DNA from: Pseudomonas fuscovaginae SE-1
Lineage (GTDB): Bacteria; Pseudomonadota; Gammaproteobacteria; Pseudomonadales; Pseudomonadaceae
NCBI RefSeq assembly: GCF_000364705.1
Contig: NZ_AQOH01000163.1
Coordinates: forward strand, 1-42,312
Reading direction: 5' to 3'
DNA: 42,312 nucleotides
Shown here in pieces: positions 41,915 through 42,312 of this stretch (its first letter is position 1; every line of letters begins with the position of its first letter). A program made the translations under genes and the position numbers. The notes below the pieces were generated by a model. It did not search any database. It was given only the letters and a program-made list of their open reading frames with translations, and was not told where the DNA came from.

Positions 41915-42312
41915 ATGCGCAGCGAACGTTCGCCCATCCCCAACATCAACATCGGGCAGGTCTACGACCAGCGCTACAGCGATGCCGAGATCCACTACGA
42001 CCGCCTGAGCAACCTGGCCGGTTTCTTCGGCCGCAACATGCCGGTGCACCGCCACGACCGCTTTTTCCAGGTGCATTACGTCAAGAGCGGGGCGGTGCGC
42101 GTGTACCTCGACGACCGCCAGTTCGTCGAGCGCGGGCCGATGTTCTTCCTCACGCCGCCGACCATTCCGCATTCCTTCGTCACCGAGTTCGACGCCGACG
42201 GGCATGTCCTGACCGTACGCCAGCAACTGGTCTGGCAACTGCTCGAAGAGGACCCGGCGCTCGCGCCACCGCCGCCGATGGCGCCGGCCTGCGTCGCCCT
42301 GGATCGGCTCCC
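41915..42312 (+). CDS. hpaA: HpaA-type AraC-family activator, 3'-truncated by the window
   Basis: About 132 codons visible, running off the right edge. AAGGAA lies 7 nt before the ATG. The visible part is the cupin-like sensor domain of HpaA regulators: INIGQVYDQRY, MPVHRHDRFFQVHYVKSG, FFLTPPTIPHSFVTE. In E. coli W, HpaA activates the hpaBC hydroxylase genes in response to 4-hydroxyphenylacetate, so hpaBC may lie to the right. Divergent from hpaG1. Confidence 0.88.
   Translation, partial: MRSERSPIPNINIGQVYDQRYSDAEIHYDRLSNLAGFFGRNMPVHRHDRFFQVHYVKSGAVRVYLDDRQFVERGPMFFLTPPTIPHSFVTEFDADGHVLTVRQQLVWQLLEEDPALAPPPPMAPACVALDRL

Overview
The window (about 64% GC by eye, tightly packed genes, ATGA stop/start overlaps) looks like a chromosomal stretch from a fluorescent-type Pseudomonas. 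The pointers are a PvdE-like exporter, a PvdH-like aminotransferase, MbtH, an RND pump and a Pseudomonas-style hpa cluster. No rRNA, tRNA, CRISPR array, insertion sequence or phage gene was seen.

Region 1 (1-16.5 kb) is the 3' end of a siderophore-type NRPS locus that continues off the left edge. The first synthetase is read here as (C)-A(Asp)-T-T-C-A(Gly)-T-C-TauD hydroxylase. The second is degenerate C-A(Asp)-T-TE. They overlap by 4 nt and are followed by a cyclic-peptide ABC exporter. A convergent FhuF-type ferric reductase, a Fur-box-like site, mbtH and a 2,4-diaminobutyrate aminotransferase follow. Signature residues read by hand predict a product ending Asp-Gly-Asp, with at least one Asp likely beta-hydroxylated. 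C-terminal fusion of the hydroxylase is the arrangement described for IbetaH-Asp enzymes such as alterobactin AltH. The thioesterase has Cys in place of the catalytic Ser. This is the most novel-looking system in the window.

Region 2 (16.6-22.3 kb) is accessory: an AraC regulator, two small envelope-type proteins, a large exported monohaem c-type cytochrome, a 45-aa exported Cys-rich peptide with an internal repeat, and a nucleoside-hydrolase-like protein.

Region 3 (22.3-30.2 kb) is an RND efflux operon (adaptor, pump, outer-membrane channel) divergent from a BaeSR-like two-component system, with a BaeR-box-like inverted repeat between them.

Region 4 (30.1-35.2 kb) holds a LysR regulator divergent from a fold-III PLP D-amino-acid dehydratase, a DUF1444-like protein, an amino-acid-binding-type periplasmic protein, a small hypothetical and an RMF/CrpP-like small protein.

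Region 5 (35.2-42.3 kb) is the homoprotocatechuate meta-cleavage operon on the minus strand, in transcription order hpaG1-hpaG2-hpaE-hpaD-hpaF-hpaX'-hpaH-hpaI, with hpaA divergent and cut by the right edge. The hpaX transporter is a 157-aa remnant with an apparent in-frame internal deletion. A good minus-strand promoter and two 14-bp direct repeats precede hpaG1.
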